Of a stretch of DNA of 64,000 bases, positions 56,935 through 64,000 are shown piece by piece. How positions within the stretch are numbered: the stretch's first letter is position 1; each line of letters begins with the position of its first letter. Below the pieces are notes generated by a model. That model was not told where the DNA came from. It did not search any database and saw only the letters and a program-made list of their open reading frames with translations. This DNA is from Halieaceae bacterium. Its GTDB lineage: Bacteria; Pseudomonadota; Gammaproteobacteria; Pseudomonadales; Halieaceae. A program made the translations under genes and the position numbers. The stretch lies in contig CACCPA010000002.1 of NCBI GenBank assembly GCA_902547755.1, positions 1-64,000 on the forward strand, read 5' to 3'.

Positions 56935-57858
56935 ACTAAGCGACAGAATGCGTCTCAGCGTCAACTCGTTTTCATTGATAAGTCGATCCGCAATTCGCTT
57001 CAGGTTTTCAATATTAGTCTCGGAAGCGTCATCCATGTCGTCATTGGCTTCGTCGAGCGTCACCTGCAAACGGATATACCGATCACCCAAAAACATACGC
57101 ATTTGGTGATTAGCCGCTTTGGTTGCGCCGTCGAACATACAGTCAAGCAGGGGCATCACCCAACCAGCCTGCCCCCAATCTTTTGCACTTTCATACGGAA
57201 TCGGTCTTACCAACTCGCCGGTCCCCAGTGAAACAACCATCAGAGATTCGTTAGGGTATAGCTTCAATGCTTCTGCATATGCCGATACAACGGGCGAATT
57301 TACGAACACCCCACCGTCTATCAGCGCTCGCTGATTTCCCTGAACATCAATAAGCGCGGGCTCGAAATAAGTAGGTGCTGCGCTGGTGGCGCGAGCGGCA
57401 TCGCGACACCTGACCGTTTCATGGTCTGGATGCCAGCTCTTCAAAAAGAGCGTGCGTCTCTCCTCGATGTCGTAGGTGGTCACCATAGTCGAGCCTAGCG
57501 TCTCGCCCAGTCGCGCATTAGAAAAATATTTTCTCAGGGCTGCCTCAAGTGGTTTTGCTGAATAAAGCTCATCGAGAACGCCCCCAGCGGAGCGAATATT
57601 TCGCCAAATAGTCCGCTCAAATATTTTATCGCCACTATTTTCAAAAAAATCCGCAAGATCGTGCGCCGAGTATTTTGGCGCGCCCGCTGCATCCGCCTGA
57701 GCAAGACCAAGCGCGATAATGCCGCCAGAAGACGTCCCAACACAAAGATCAAACAACTCAGAGATTGGCTTACCTGACTCACGTTCCAAGTAATCCAGTA
57801 CAAGCGAAGGAATAATCCCTCGAATACCACCACCATCAATGGATAGAACTTTTCGCAT
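56929..57858 (-). CDS. Patatin-like phospholipase
   Basis: A 309-residue serine lipid acyl hydrolase. The start is the ATG at 57858; a TTG six bases upstream is also in frame. All patatin motifs are present: the oxyanion loop LSIDGGGIRG (residues 5-14), the nucleophile elbow GTSSG with Ser43, and the dyad aspartate Asp181 in ALIDGGVFVNSP. No signal peptide, so cytoplasmic. It most resembles stand-alone patatins related to CBASS CapV effectors, but no cyclic-nucleotide synthase is adjacent. The gene opposes its neighbours, is preceded by a very AT-rich stretch shared with an H-NS-family gene, and appears inserted between pdxA and ksgA. Confidence 0.92.
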   Translation of the reverse strand: MRKVLSIDGGGIRGIIPSLVLDYLERESGKPISELFDLCVGTSSGGIIALGLAQADAAGAPKYSAHDLADFFENSGDKIFERTIWRNIRSAGGVLDELYSAKPLEAALRKYFSNARLGETLGSTMVTTYDIEERRTLFLKSWHPDHETVRCRDAARATSAAPTYFEPALIDVQGNQRALIDGGVFVNSPVVSAYAEALKLYPNESLMVVSLGTGELVRPIPYESAKDWGQAGWVMPLLDCMFDGATKAANHQMRMFLGDRYIRLQVTLDEANDDMDDASETNIENLKRIADRLINENELTLRRILSLSS

Positions 57859-57977
57859 ATTCAATTGTTTAATTTATTCGCATTATGCAGACTATGTCTT
57901 AGATTTTAAATACGAGTTTATTTTAAAACCGGTTAATATTACACTACGACAATAGCGACAATTAAGGTTACATTTTC
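57859..57977. promoter_or_regulatory. AT-rich divergent promoter region between patatin and H-NS-family genes
   Basis: The 119 bases between two divergent starts are strikingly AT-rich; by hand count 57881-57960 has 24 G or C out of 80, against roughly half or more elsewhere. It includes runs such as agattttaaatacgagttta. Such DNA is the typical target of H-NS-type proteins, and one is encoded immediately to the right. No single -35/-10 pair stands out. Confidence 0.55.
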
Positions 57978-58394
57978 ATGAACGAAGGACTTGCTCTTCT
58001 ATCTATTGCTAAATCAAAAGCTGCGGCAAACCGCGCAGTTAAATCGCTCGAAATTCAACAAATTGAGCGAGCCCTCGCTAATTTATCAGCCGCTGCAGAA
58101 ACAATTAGAGAGCGTGAATCAATACGCGCTAAACGAAAGAAAGAAGTGGCAGTAAAAAAACTAAAATCGATGATGGACGAGTTGGGAATATCCGCTGCGG
58201 ATATTACTGGGTCATCGAAACCAAAAACTAACGGTAAGCGGGCGACCGGTCCGAAGAAGGGCAACAAGGTTGCACCCAAATATCAAATCACGGTGGACGG
58301 CGTGACTCACCAATGGACGGGGCGGGGTCGCACACCTGTTGTCTTCAGGTCGTACGTTGAAAACGGTGGCTCTCTCGACGCCTGTCTCATCTAA
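57978..58394 (+). CDS. H-NS-family nucleoid-associated protein
   Basis: A 138-residue protein. The N-terminal half is helical and would oligomerise (IQQIERALANLSAAAETIRE, then a basic AKRKKEVAVKKLKSMMDELG). A Lys/Gly linker (KPKTNGKRATGPKKGNK) leads to an H-NS C-terminal DNA-binding domain with the signature WTGRGRTP and FRSYVENGGSLDACLI. H-NS proteins silence AT-rich horizontally acquired DNA. The gene starts after the AT-rich promoter region and ends 13 bases before ksgA. It may regulate the adjacent patatin, which is inferred from context. Confidence 0.9.
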   Translation: MNEGLALLSIAKSKAAANRAVKSLEIQQIERALANLSAAAETIRERESIRAKRKKEVAVKKLKSMMDELGISAADITGSSKPKTNGKRATGPKKGNKVAPKYQITVDGVTHQWTGRGRTPVVFRSYVENGGSLDACLI

Positions 58395-58407
58395 GACACA
58401 GACGACC

Positions 58408-59232
58408 ATGCCCAAGGCATCAAAACGCGGCGGCGCATCGCGTCCGAAAACGCATGCGCCCCGAAAGCGTTTTGGTCAGAACTTTTTAACCGATCAGGGT
58501 GTGATTTCTGCGATCGCCCGTGCAATCAATCCGCAGAAAGATGACAACGTCGTCGAAATTGGGCCCGGCCAGGGTGCACTGACTGATGCGCTATTTGAAA
58601 GCGGTTGTGCCATCAAAGCGATTGAAATAGATCGTGACTTACAATCTCAGTTGCGAGTCATGTTTTTTAATCGGGACTTCACACTGTTCAATTTCGATGC
58701 GCTTAAATTTGATTTCAAAGAATTTTCAGATGGTGATCACGATTTAAGAATCGTCGGAAACCTTCCTTATAATATTTCGACTCCCTTGATATTCAAGCTA
58801 CTCACGCATTTACCTATCGTTCGTGACATGCACTTCATGTTACAGAAAGAAGTGGTCGATAGATTAGCGGCTCGCCCCGGTAATAAACACTGGGGAAGAT
58901 TAAGCGTAATGACTCAGGTCGATTGTGATGTTGAATATTTATTCGACGTGCCACCGGAGGCTTTTTATCCGCAACCCAAAGTGCAGTCGGCGATCGTGCG
59001 GCTAACGCCCAAGATGACATCTCGCCGTCCTGAGTGTGTTCGCGAGGAGCTTGGAAAACTCGTTCAATTGGCGTTTGCGCAACGACGAAAAACACTGCGG
59101 AATAATCTTCGGGGTGTTATTGACGATTCTGTCATGCTGCGGCTGGGGATTGATCCGGCCTGCCGTGCGGAGATGCTGACGCTAGATCAACTGATGGACT
59201 TGAGCCTGGAGCTTCCCCGAGCGGCTATCTGA
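58408..59232 (+). CDS. ksgA: 16S rRNA (adenine1518/1519-N6) dimethyltransferase
   Basis: A 274-residue enzyme that dimethylates two adenines near the 3' end of 16S rRNA. The ATG at 58408 is chosen; a longer TTG frame overlaps the H-NS gene. Marks: RKRFGQNFLTD, VVEIGPGQGALTDAL, and the catalytic IVGNLPYNISTPL. The first half uses more AT-rich codons than neighbouring housekeeping genes, perhaps because it adjoins the inserted segment. Confidence 0.96.
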   Translation: MPKASKRGGASRPKTHAPRKRFGQNFLTDQGVISAIARAINPQKDDNVVEIGPGQGALTDALFESGCAIKAIEIDRDLQSQLRVMFFNRDFTLFNFDALKFDFKEFSDGDHDLRIVGNLPYNISTPLIFKLLTHLPIVRDMHFMLQKEVVDRLAARPGNKHWGRLSVMTQVDCDVEYLFDVPPEAFYPQPKVQSAIVRLTPKMTSRRPECVREELGKLVQLAFAQRRKTLRNNLRGVIDDSVMLRLGIDPACRAEMLTLDQLMDLSLELPRAAI

Positions 59233-59289
59233 TTCTCCGCCGCCCAGTTACACTTTGGACGAATCAAATCTGCACCAACAGGATTTAAC

Positions 59290-60102
59290 ATGGCGACCTA
59301 CGTGGTGGGCGACATTCAAGGATGCTTTGACCAGTTCCAGTGTGTGCTGGAAAAGGTCAGTTTTAATCCTGACATGGACGTGATTTGGAGTGTGGGTGAT
59401 TTAGTCAATCGCGGACCCAACAACCTTGCAACACTCCGCTGGTTTCACGAGCGGCGTGATAATGCATTGGTTGTTCTGGGTAATCACGACCTTCACCTGA
59501 TGGCTGTTTCAGCAGGCGCACGAAAAATGAGTAAGTCAGATAATTTTGACGACATTCTCGATGCGCCAGACCGAGAGATGCTGATCGAATGGCTTCATCA
59601 TCAACCGCTAATGCACCACGAGCATGGTGTGACCCTGGTACACGCAGGCATCCCCCCCATGTGGTCGGTGAGCGAAGCGCTTGGTCGCGCGGCCGAAGTC
59701 GAGAAGGTCTTGCAAGGGCCTGATTGCATTCGATTCTTCAATGCCATGTATGGCAATGATCCAATTGTCTGGGACGATCACCTCACGGGCATGACTCGGC
59801 TTCGGGTTATCACGAATTACCTCACACGCATGCGGTATTGCACAAAGAAAGGAAAGTTGGACCTTATTAATAAAGGGGCAACGCCGACGGCCAATGCGCT
59901 CAAAGGAAAGAAAGTCGCACCCTGGTTTAGTCACGAGGCTAGACGCACAAAAGACGATGTTGTGATTTTCGGTCACTGGGCGTCTATTGATGGCGTGACT
60001 GACTCACCCAACGTCATCGGACTCGATACCGGCTGTGTCTGGGGAAATAAAATGACACTCATGGCGCTCGAGACCCGGACCTTCTATCGGTGCAATTGCT
60101 AA
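59290..60102 (+). CDS. apaH: Diadenosine tetraphosphatase
   Basis: A 270-residue symmetrical Ap4A hydrolase of the metallophosphatase superfamily. Metal-binding motifs are intact: [32 protein letters not shown], and the late VIFGHWAS. The usual upstream neighbour apaG is absent; only 57 bases separate it from ksgA. The stop overlaps cca by one base (TAATG). Confidence 0.96.
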   Translation: MATYVVGDIQGCFDQFQCVLEKVSFNPDMDVIWSVGDLVNRGPNNLATLRWFHERRDNALVVLGNHDLHLMAVSAGARKMSKSDNFDDILDAPDREMLIEWLHHQPLMHHEHGVTLVHAGIPPMWSVSEALGRAAEVEKVLQGPDCIRFFNAMYGNDPIVWDDHLTGMTRLRVITNYLTRMRYCTKKGKLDLINKGATPTANALKGKKVAPWFSHEARRTKDDVVIFGHWASIDGVTDSPNVIGLDTGCVWGNKMTLMALETRTFYRCNC

Positions 60103-61208
60103 TGATGACCTTTGATCTAGCGCCAACAGCACGGATCTATAAGGTAGGCGGAGCAGTTAGAGACACACTCTTGAACTACCCACACAGTGAAACCGACTGG
60201 GTAGTCGTCGGCGCCACTCCTGAGGCTCTGCTGGCATCAGGATTTAGACAGGTGGGCGCCGACTTTCCGGTTTTTCTCCATCCGGAAACCGGTGAGGAAT
60301 TCGCTCTGGCGAGAACCGAGCGTAAGTCAGGTCGGGGTTACCACGGCTTTACGATTCATGCTGACCCATCGGTGACGCTTGAAGAAGATCTTCTCCGGCG
60401 CGACCTCACCATAAACGCCATGGCGTTGGATGAGCACGGTGATCTCATCGATCCCTATGGAGGGCAGCGTGACCTCGACGCAAAGGTGTTGCGACACGTT
60501 TCCGCTAACTTCTCAGAGGATCCGTTGAGGGTGCTTCGTACCTGCCGGTTCGCTGCACGCTACCACCACCTAGGCTTCACAGTGGCCGGGAAAACCATGC
60601 AGCTGATGCGCGATATTGTCACAAGCGGCGAGTTATTGGCGCTGGCTCCCGATCGAGTATGGCGTGAGACAGAGAAAGCGCTTAACGAGAACACGCCTCG
60701 GACCTATTTTTCGCTGCTACGAACACTAGGCGCAGACAATATCGTTCTCCCCTTCGTAGTCACTGACAACTCGCTGGACGCACTCGACTCAATGGCTTCT
60801 ATGTCGCCAAATAGTCTTCACCGGTGGGCTGGGCTCGCGTCATCTGCGGCCCCGAATAAGCAAGCAGTGACGCCAGTCATCAATATTCCAAAACGCTACG
60901 ACCAATTGGCCGCGCGAGTTCAACTTTATCGAGGCAGCGCTCCAGAAAGCTCTGAAGATACGCTGGCATTTCTTGAGCATTTCGATGCATTTAGGCAAAG
61001 CTCCCAGATAGCAGATGGGCTCGCGGTACTTGGCGCCATCGATGCATCCTTCCACAAGACACTTGTGGCCCGTATTGAGAAAGGAAATCAGCTGGTGGCA
61101 GGTATTCGCGGCGAGCAGTTTATTAAGCTGGGTTTAAAAGGGCCTGAGATCAAAGCAGCCATATCAGCAGAGCGCCTCCGTAAGTTGGATGCGCTGCTTA
61201 ATGACTAA
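60102..61208 (+). CDS. cca: CCA-adding tRNA nucleotidyltransferase, shortened C-terminus
   Basis: A 368-residue class II nucleotidyltransferase. The head domain has [13 protein letters not shown], a DW metal pair in [11 protein letters not shown], and [14 protein letters not shown]; the neck has [19 protein letters not shown]. coli Cca is about 412 residues with a C-terminal HD phosphohydrolase domain; here the tail from about 210 lacks any H...HD motif and is shorter, so only the nucleotidyl transfer activity is expected. Start: the ATG overlapping the apaH stop; a second ATG follows directly. It is convergent with folB. Confidence 0.92.
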   Translation: MMTFDLAPTARIYKVGGAVRDTLLNYPHSETDWVVVGATPEALLASGFRQVGADFPVFLHPETGEEFALARTERKSGRGYHGFTIHADPSVTLEEDLLRRDLTINAMALDEHGDLIDPYGGQRDLDAKVLRHVSANFSEDPLRVLRTCRFAARYHHLGFTVAGKTMQLMRDIVTSGELLALAPDRVWRETEKALNENTPRTYFSLLRTLGADNIVLPFVVTDNSLDALDSMASMSPNSLHRWAGLASSAAPNKQAVTPVINIPKRYDQLAARVQLYRGSAPESSEDTLAFLEHFDAFRQSSQIADGLAVLGAIDASFHKTLVARIEKGNQLVAGIRGEQFIKLGLKGPEIKAAISAERLRKLDALLND

Positions 61209-61217
61209 TCCTTCCCA

Positions 61218-61577
61218 CTAAAGACTGCGAGCACGCGTCAGTGATACGCCAACGCATGAAGCGGCTGGAACGGCGCCCGGCTTTCTGATATGCACGGTTA
61301 CTTCACTTACCGGCCAACGGTCAAAAATCTCATCGATGATTGCCTTGGATAAAGCCTCGAGTAACTGGAATTGCGAGGCGGACACGAACGACATCAAATG
61401 TTCGGATATTGCGGCGTAGTCGAGCGCGTGACACAGATCATCGGTGTGAGCAGCCAAACCGAAATCTGCCGTCAACTCCAAGTCGACTTCTAGGCGCTGC
61501 TTTACGGTCCGCTCCCAGTCATAGCAACCAATAATTGTCTCGGGCTGCAATCCACGAATCGTAACTATTCCGTTCAT
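61218..61577 (-). CDS. folB: Dihydroneopterin aldolase
   Basis: A 119-residue enzyme of folate synthesis. Marks: [20 protein letters not shown] with the substrate-binding Glu region, [18 protein letters not shown] and the C-terminal [12 protein letters not shown] with the catalytic Lys. Some FolB proteins also epimerise. The ATG overlaps the tsaD stop by four bases. Confidence 0.95.
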   Translation of the reverse strand: MNGIVTIRGLQPETIIGCYDWERTVKQRLEVDLELTADFGLAAHTDDLCHALDYAAISEHLMSFVSASQFQLLEALSKAIIDEIFDRWPVSEVTVHIRKPGAVPAASCVGVSLTRARSL

Positions 61578-62617
61578 GCGGCCTCACCATTAACCGGTGG
61601 TACCAGCTCAGTGATTGGCCAGCGCGCACGAACCGCTGGTGACTCCAAATCGCGCTCACCGCGAGCAAGACGAAGCGCCCCTGCATAGGCGATCATGGCG
61701 CCGTTATCCGTGCATAGACTCGGGGCTGGATATATCACCTGCACCCCATCTTTGCCCAGTGCTTCTGCAAGACGCTCACGCAATCGCCGGTTTGCACTGA
61801 CGCCGCCTGCCATGACGAGAGTGGATACCCCCTCCTGCTTGAGCGCCCTTCTGCACTTAATGAGTAATGTGTCCACAACCGCCTCCTCGAAGCAGCGGGC
61901 GACATCAGCCCTGGCTTGCTCATCGAGTGAGTCAGCATCCGATAGCTGCTTGATGCAGGTGCCTATATGAGTTTTTAATCCCGAAAAACTAAAGTCCAGC
62001 CCAGGGTGCTTCACCATGGGTCGCGGGAAATCGAAGCGATCCGGATCGCCTGTTTGAGCCAAGGCTGCCACATGCGGACCGCCCGGATAGGGTAAATCAA
62101 GCAATTTAGCCGTCTTGTCGAAAGCCTCCCCTGCCGCATCGTCAACAGACTCACCCAAAAGCCGATAATCTCCGAACGCATCCGCTCTAATGAGCTGCGT
62201 ATGGCCACCCGACACCAGGAGGGCTACGAAGGGATAGCCGGGCGGTTCGTCGGATAAAAGGGGCGCCATTAAATGCCCCTCCATGTGATGAACACCCAAA
62301 GAGGGTACCCCCAGTCCCGCGGCAATGGATCGAGCGACAGTTGCACCAACGATAAGCGCACCGAGCAACCCTGGGCCCGACGTGTAAGCAACCGCATCGA
62401 TATCGGTCTTATTAAGACACGCATCACACAGAACGCGGTCGATGAGCGGCAAGGTCTTTCGAATATGGTCTCGAGACGCCAGCTCAGGCACCACGCCACC
62501 ATACTCTGCGTGCACTGCCACTTGCGAATAGAGTGCCTCGGACAATAAACCCCGCTGAGTGTCATACAGTGCAACACCTGTCTCGTCGCAACTGGTTTCT
62601 AAGCCCAAAACAACCAA
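61574..62617 (-). CDS. tsaD: tRNA N6-threonylcarbamoyladenosine transferase TsaD
   Basis: A 347-residue ASKHA-fold protein needed for t6A37 in tRNAs. The metal-binding histidines are in [14 protein letters not shown], and the nucleotide-binding segments [17 protein letters not shown] and [16 protein letters not shown] are intact. The start codon is TTG at 62617, which puts the conserved N-terminus one residue from its usual place; gaggg lies about ten bases upstream. It is divergent from rpsU, the conserved order. Confidence 0.97.
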   Translation of the reverse strand: MVVLGLETSCDETGVALYDTQRGLLSEALYSQVAVHAEYGGVVPELASRDHIRKTLPLIDRVLCDACLNKTDIDAVAYTSGPGLLGALIVGATVARSIAAGLGVPSLGVHHMEGHLMAPLLSDEPPGYPFVALLVSGGHTQLIRADAFGDYRLLGESVDDAAGEAFDKTAKLLDLPYPGGPHVAALAQTGDPDRFDFPRPMVKHPGLDFSFSGLKTHIGTCIKQLSDADSLDEQARADVARCFEEAVVDTLLIKCRRALKQEGVSTLVMAGGVSANRRLRERLAEALGKDGVQVIYPAPSLCTDNGAMIAYAGALRLARGERDLESPAVRARWPITELVPPVNGEAA

Positions 62618-62664
62618 AATTCAGTGTCCCTCAAAAAATGCGGAAGTTAGCACGATGTTAGCCT

Positions 62665-62693
62665 TTGCAAAACGTCGCTGGCCTACCTATACT
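62665..62693 (+). promoter_or_regulatory. Sigma-70-type promoter for the rpsU operon
   Basis: TTGCAA at 62665-62670 and TATACT at 62688-62693 are separated by 17 bases. Each differs from the consensus hexamer at two or fewer positions. The expected transcription start is about 55 bases before the rpsU ATG. This is the only promoter in the window that stands out by eye. Confidence 0.75.
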
Positions 62694-62754
62694 GCGCGCC
62701 CTTAAATTTGATGTGGCGACTACCCGCTCATCAGTTAACGACAGGATTAGTTTA

Positions 62755-62970
62755 ATGCCTTCAGTAAAGGTAAAAGAGAACGAGCCCTTTGACGTTGCTT
62801 TACGCCGATTCAAGCGTTCGTGCGAAAAAGCCGGTCTTCTGGCCGAAGTTCGCAAGCGCGAGCACTACGAAAAGCCGACCACGGTTCGCAAGCGTGCCGC
62901 TGCTGCAGCTGTGAAGCGTCACCTAAAGAAAATGTCTCGGGAAAACCGCAAGCGTCAGCGTTTGTACTAA
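62755..62970 (+). CDS. rpsU: 30S ribosomal protein S21
   Basis: A 71-residue basic protein; the ATG at 62755 gives the exact usual length. Marks: [20 protein letters not shown] at the start and the Arg/Lys-rich tail [14 protein letters not shown]. It is the first gene of the macromolecular-synthesis operon with yqeY and dnaG downstream; only 19 bases separate it from the next gene and no attenuator hairpin is seen there. Confidence 0.98.
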   Translation: MPSVKVKENEPFDVALRRFKRSCEKAGLLAEVRKREHYEKPTTVRKRAAAAAVKRHLKKMSRENRKRQRLY

Positions 62971-62989
62971 AACCCTACCGACTAGCGAG

Positions 62990-63448
62990 ATGACGGATTC
63001 CGAAAATTTAGTCGCCCGAATCAAGGCCTCAATGAAAGAGGCCATGAAGGCACGAGCAAAAGAGCGTCTCGCCACCATCCGGCTAATTCAGGCCGAATTC
63101 AAACGCGTTGAAGTTGACGAGCGAATCGAAATCGACGACGCGAGAGCGCTTGCGATCATGGACAAGATGGTCAAGCAGCGTCGGGATTCCATTAGCCAGT
63201 TTGAGAGCGCAGGCCGTGACGAATTAGCCGCTATTGAGCGAGCCGAAATCAGCGTCATTCAAGAATTCCTCCCACAGCAGCTCAGCGAAGATGAAATCCT
63301 CGCTATCATCGACGATGCGCTTAGCGGTATCGATGCAACGGGCATGGCTGCCATGGGGCCGCTGATGGGTCTCATCAAGCCCAAATTGCAGGGTCGCGCC
63401 GACATGGGTGCCGTATCCAAGTTAGTTAAGGCTAAACTGACGGCTTAA
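62990..63448 (+). CDS. GatB/YqeY domain protein
   Basis: A 152-residue YqeY-type protein. It is helical throughout, with ARIKASMKEAMKARAKERL and the tail-domain segment AMGPLMGLIKPKLQGRADMG and VSKLVKAKL, which matches the tRNA-binding tail of GatB. The precise role is not established. Its place between rpsU and dnaG is the common order in gammaproteobacteria. Confidence 0.95.
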   Translation: MTDSENLVARIKASMKEAMKARAKERLATIRLIQAEFKRVEVDERIEIDDARALAIMDKMVKQRRDSISQFESAGRDELAAIERAEISVIQEFLPQQLSEDEILAIIDDALSGIDATGMAAMGPLMGLIKPKLQGRADMGAVSKLVKAKLTA

Positions 63449-63470
63449 TCACCGGCTAAGGTCATCCAAC

Positions 63471-64000
63471 ATGGCCCGACTTCCACAGGCATTTATCGAC
63501 CAAGTCCTTGACCGGACCGATATCGTTGATGTGGTTGATCGCCGGGTAAAACTAAAAAAGGCGGGTAAGAACTACTCAGCTTGCTGCCCATTCCATCAGG
63601 AAAAAACCCCTTCCTTTTCTGTTAATCCCGAAAAGCAGTTCTACTACTGCTTTGGCTGCGGTGCAGGCGGCAACGCGTTGGGCTTTGTAATGGATTACGA
63701 GCGGATGGAGTTTCGCGAGGCCATTGAGTCCCTCGCACAAGCGGCCGGCATGGAACTGCCAGTAGAAGAAGCCGACGCTACTACTCAGATAGATCATCAA
63801 AAACCCCTTTATGAGTCCATGGATAAAGCGACGCGATTGTATGAGTCGCTTCTGCGGAAGCATCCCACTCGGGGGCGTGTTGTCGACTACCTGAAACAAC
63901 GCGGTTTGTCAGGTGAGATAGCCCGAGACTTTCGACTGGGTTTTGCGCCTGAAGGGTGGGATAACCTCATGACCACCCTGTCGTCGGAAGAAGATATTGA
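63471..64000 (+). CDS. dnaG: DNA primase, 5' part
   Basis: The first 176 codons of DnaG, cut by the right edge. It begins ARLPQAFIDQVLDRTDIVDV. The CHC2 zinc-binding domain is complete: CCPFHQEKTPSFSVN followed by YYCFGCGAGGNALGFV. The Toprim catalytic core lies beyond the window. It makes RNA primers for replication. The ATG is 22 bases after the yqeY stop. Confidence 0.97.
   Translation, partial: MARLPQAFIDQVLDRTDIVDVVDRRVKLKKAGKNYSACCPFHQEKTPSFSVNPEKQFYYCFGCGAGGNALGFVMDYERMEFREAIESLAQAAGMELPVEEADATTQIDHQKPLYESMDKATRLYESLLRKHPTRGRVVDYLKQRGLSGEIARDFRLGFAPEGWDNLMTTLSSEEDI

Noticed and set aside
56929-58394. Complete CBASS operon
   Set aside because: The patatin resembles CapV-type effectors, but no cGAS/DncV-like nucleotidyltransferase or ancillary gene is adjacent.
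61218-64000. tRNA gene or rRNA near the rpsU operon
   Set aside because: Gaps between genes are too short and no cloverleaf-like sequence was seen.

Overview
The window reads as a chromosomal segment of a free-living, probably marine, gammaproteobacterium. Several gene orders are typical of that class: tyrS / M23 peptidase / anmK / erpA / bactofilin / argC, aroQ-accB-accC next to prmA, dusB-fis, purH-purD, lptD-surA-pdxA-ksgA-apaH, and tsaD divergent from rpsU-yqeY-dnaG. Placement near the OM60/NOR5 (Halieaceae) group is an inference from gene order and composition, not a computed result. There are no rRNA or tRNA genes, no CRISPR array and no insertion sequence. Coding density is very high, with many 1-4 bp stop/start overlaps.

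Layout. (1) About 1-12963, all plus strand: a tightly coupled cluster of poorly described envelope genes. It holds a Gly/Ser-rich protein cut by the window edge, three small lipoproteins, a membrane-anchored helical-repeat protein, a PEGA-repeat/FGE-fold protein, a small secreted protein, a MotA/TolQ/ExbB-type channel, a predicted actin/Hsp70-fold protein and two paralogous membrane-anchored von Willebrand A proteins. An M48 metalloprotease lipoprotein follows. (2) 13023-15820: an amidohydrolase and an Old Yellow Enzyme family oxidoreductase. (3) 15833-21991, minus strand: metallo-beta-lactamase-fold hydrolase, dicarboxylate/amino-acid symporter, Kazal-like lipoprotein, pirin, nagZ, SixA-like phosphatase and tyrS. 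(4) 22114-27178: M23 peptidase-anmK (plus), then erpA, bactofilin, a DUF6776-type protein and argC (minus). (5) 27251-36251: hemJ, hemL, hemB, a cysteine-rich secreted protein, CoA pyrophosphatase (minus), a PfkB kinase, a pentapeptide protein, dsbD, a PCu(A)C copper chaperone and a DUF2333 protein. (6) 36248-44536: prmA, accC, accB, aroQ (minus), then dusB-fis, purH-purD and coq7 (plus). (7) 44586-52164: an OsmC-family gene, a crp/vfr-type gene broken by two in-frame stop codons, and a minus-strand run amgK-murU-rpe-trpE-trpG-trpD-trpC. (8) 52328-64000: lptD-surA-pdxA, an AT-rich insert with a patatin and an H-NS-family gene, ksgA-apaH-cca, folB-tsaD (minus), then rpsU-yqeY-dnaG running off the right edge.

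The most unusual content is the first cluster. Both VWA proteins begin with a short basic N-terminus and one transmembrane helix containing an F-L-D-[IV] motif. This resembles the proton-carrying helix of ExbD/TolR, and the genes lie just downstream of an ExbB-like channel gene. I infer an energised inner-membrane machine in which VWA domains replace the usual ExbD periplasmic domain, working with PEGA/FGE-fold and lipoprotein partners in the periplasm. I know of no experimentally described system with this exact composition.

The second notable item is the crp-type gene. Its frame is otherwise intact over about 220 codons and a near-consensus CRP operator remains upstream, yet it carries TAA at codon 41 and TAG at codon 142.

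The rest is mostly housekeeping: haem, tryptophan, purine, fatty-acid, peptidoglycan-recycling, LPS-export and translation genes.
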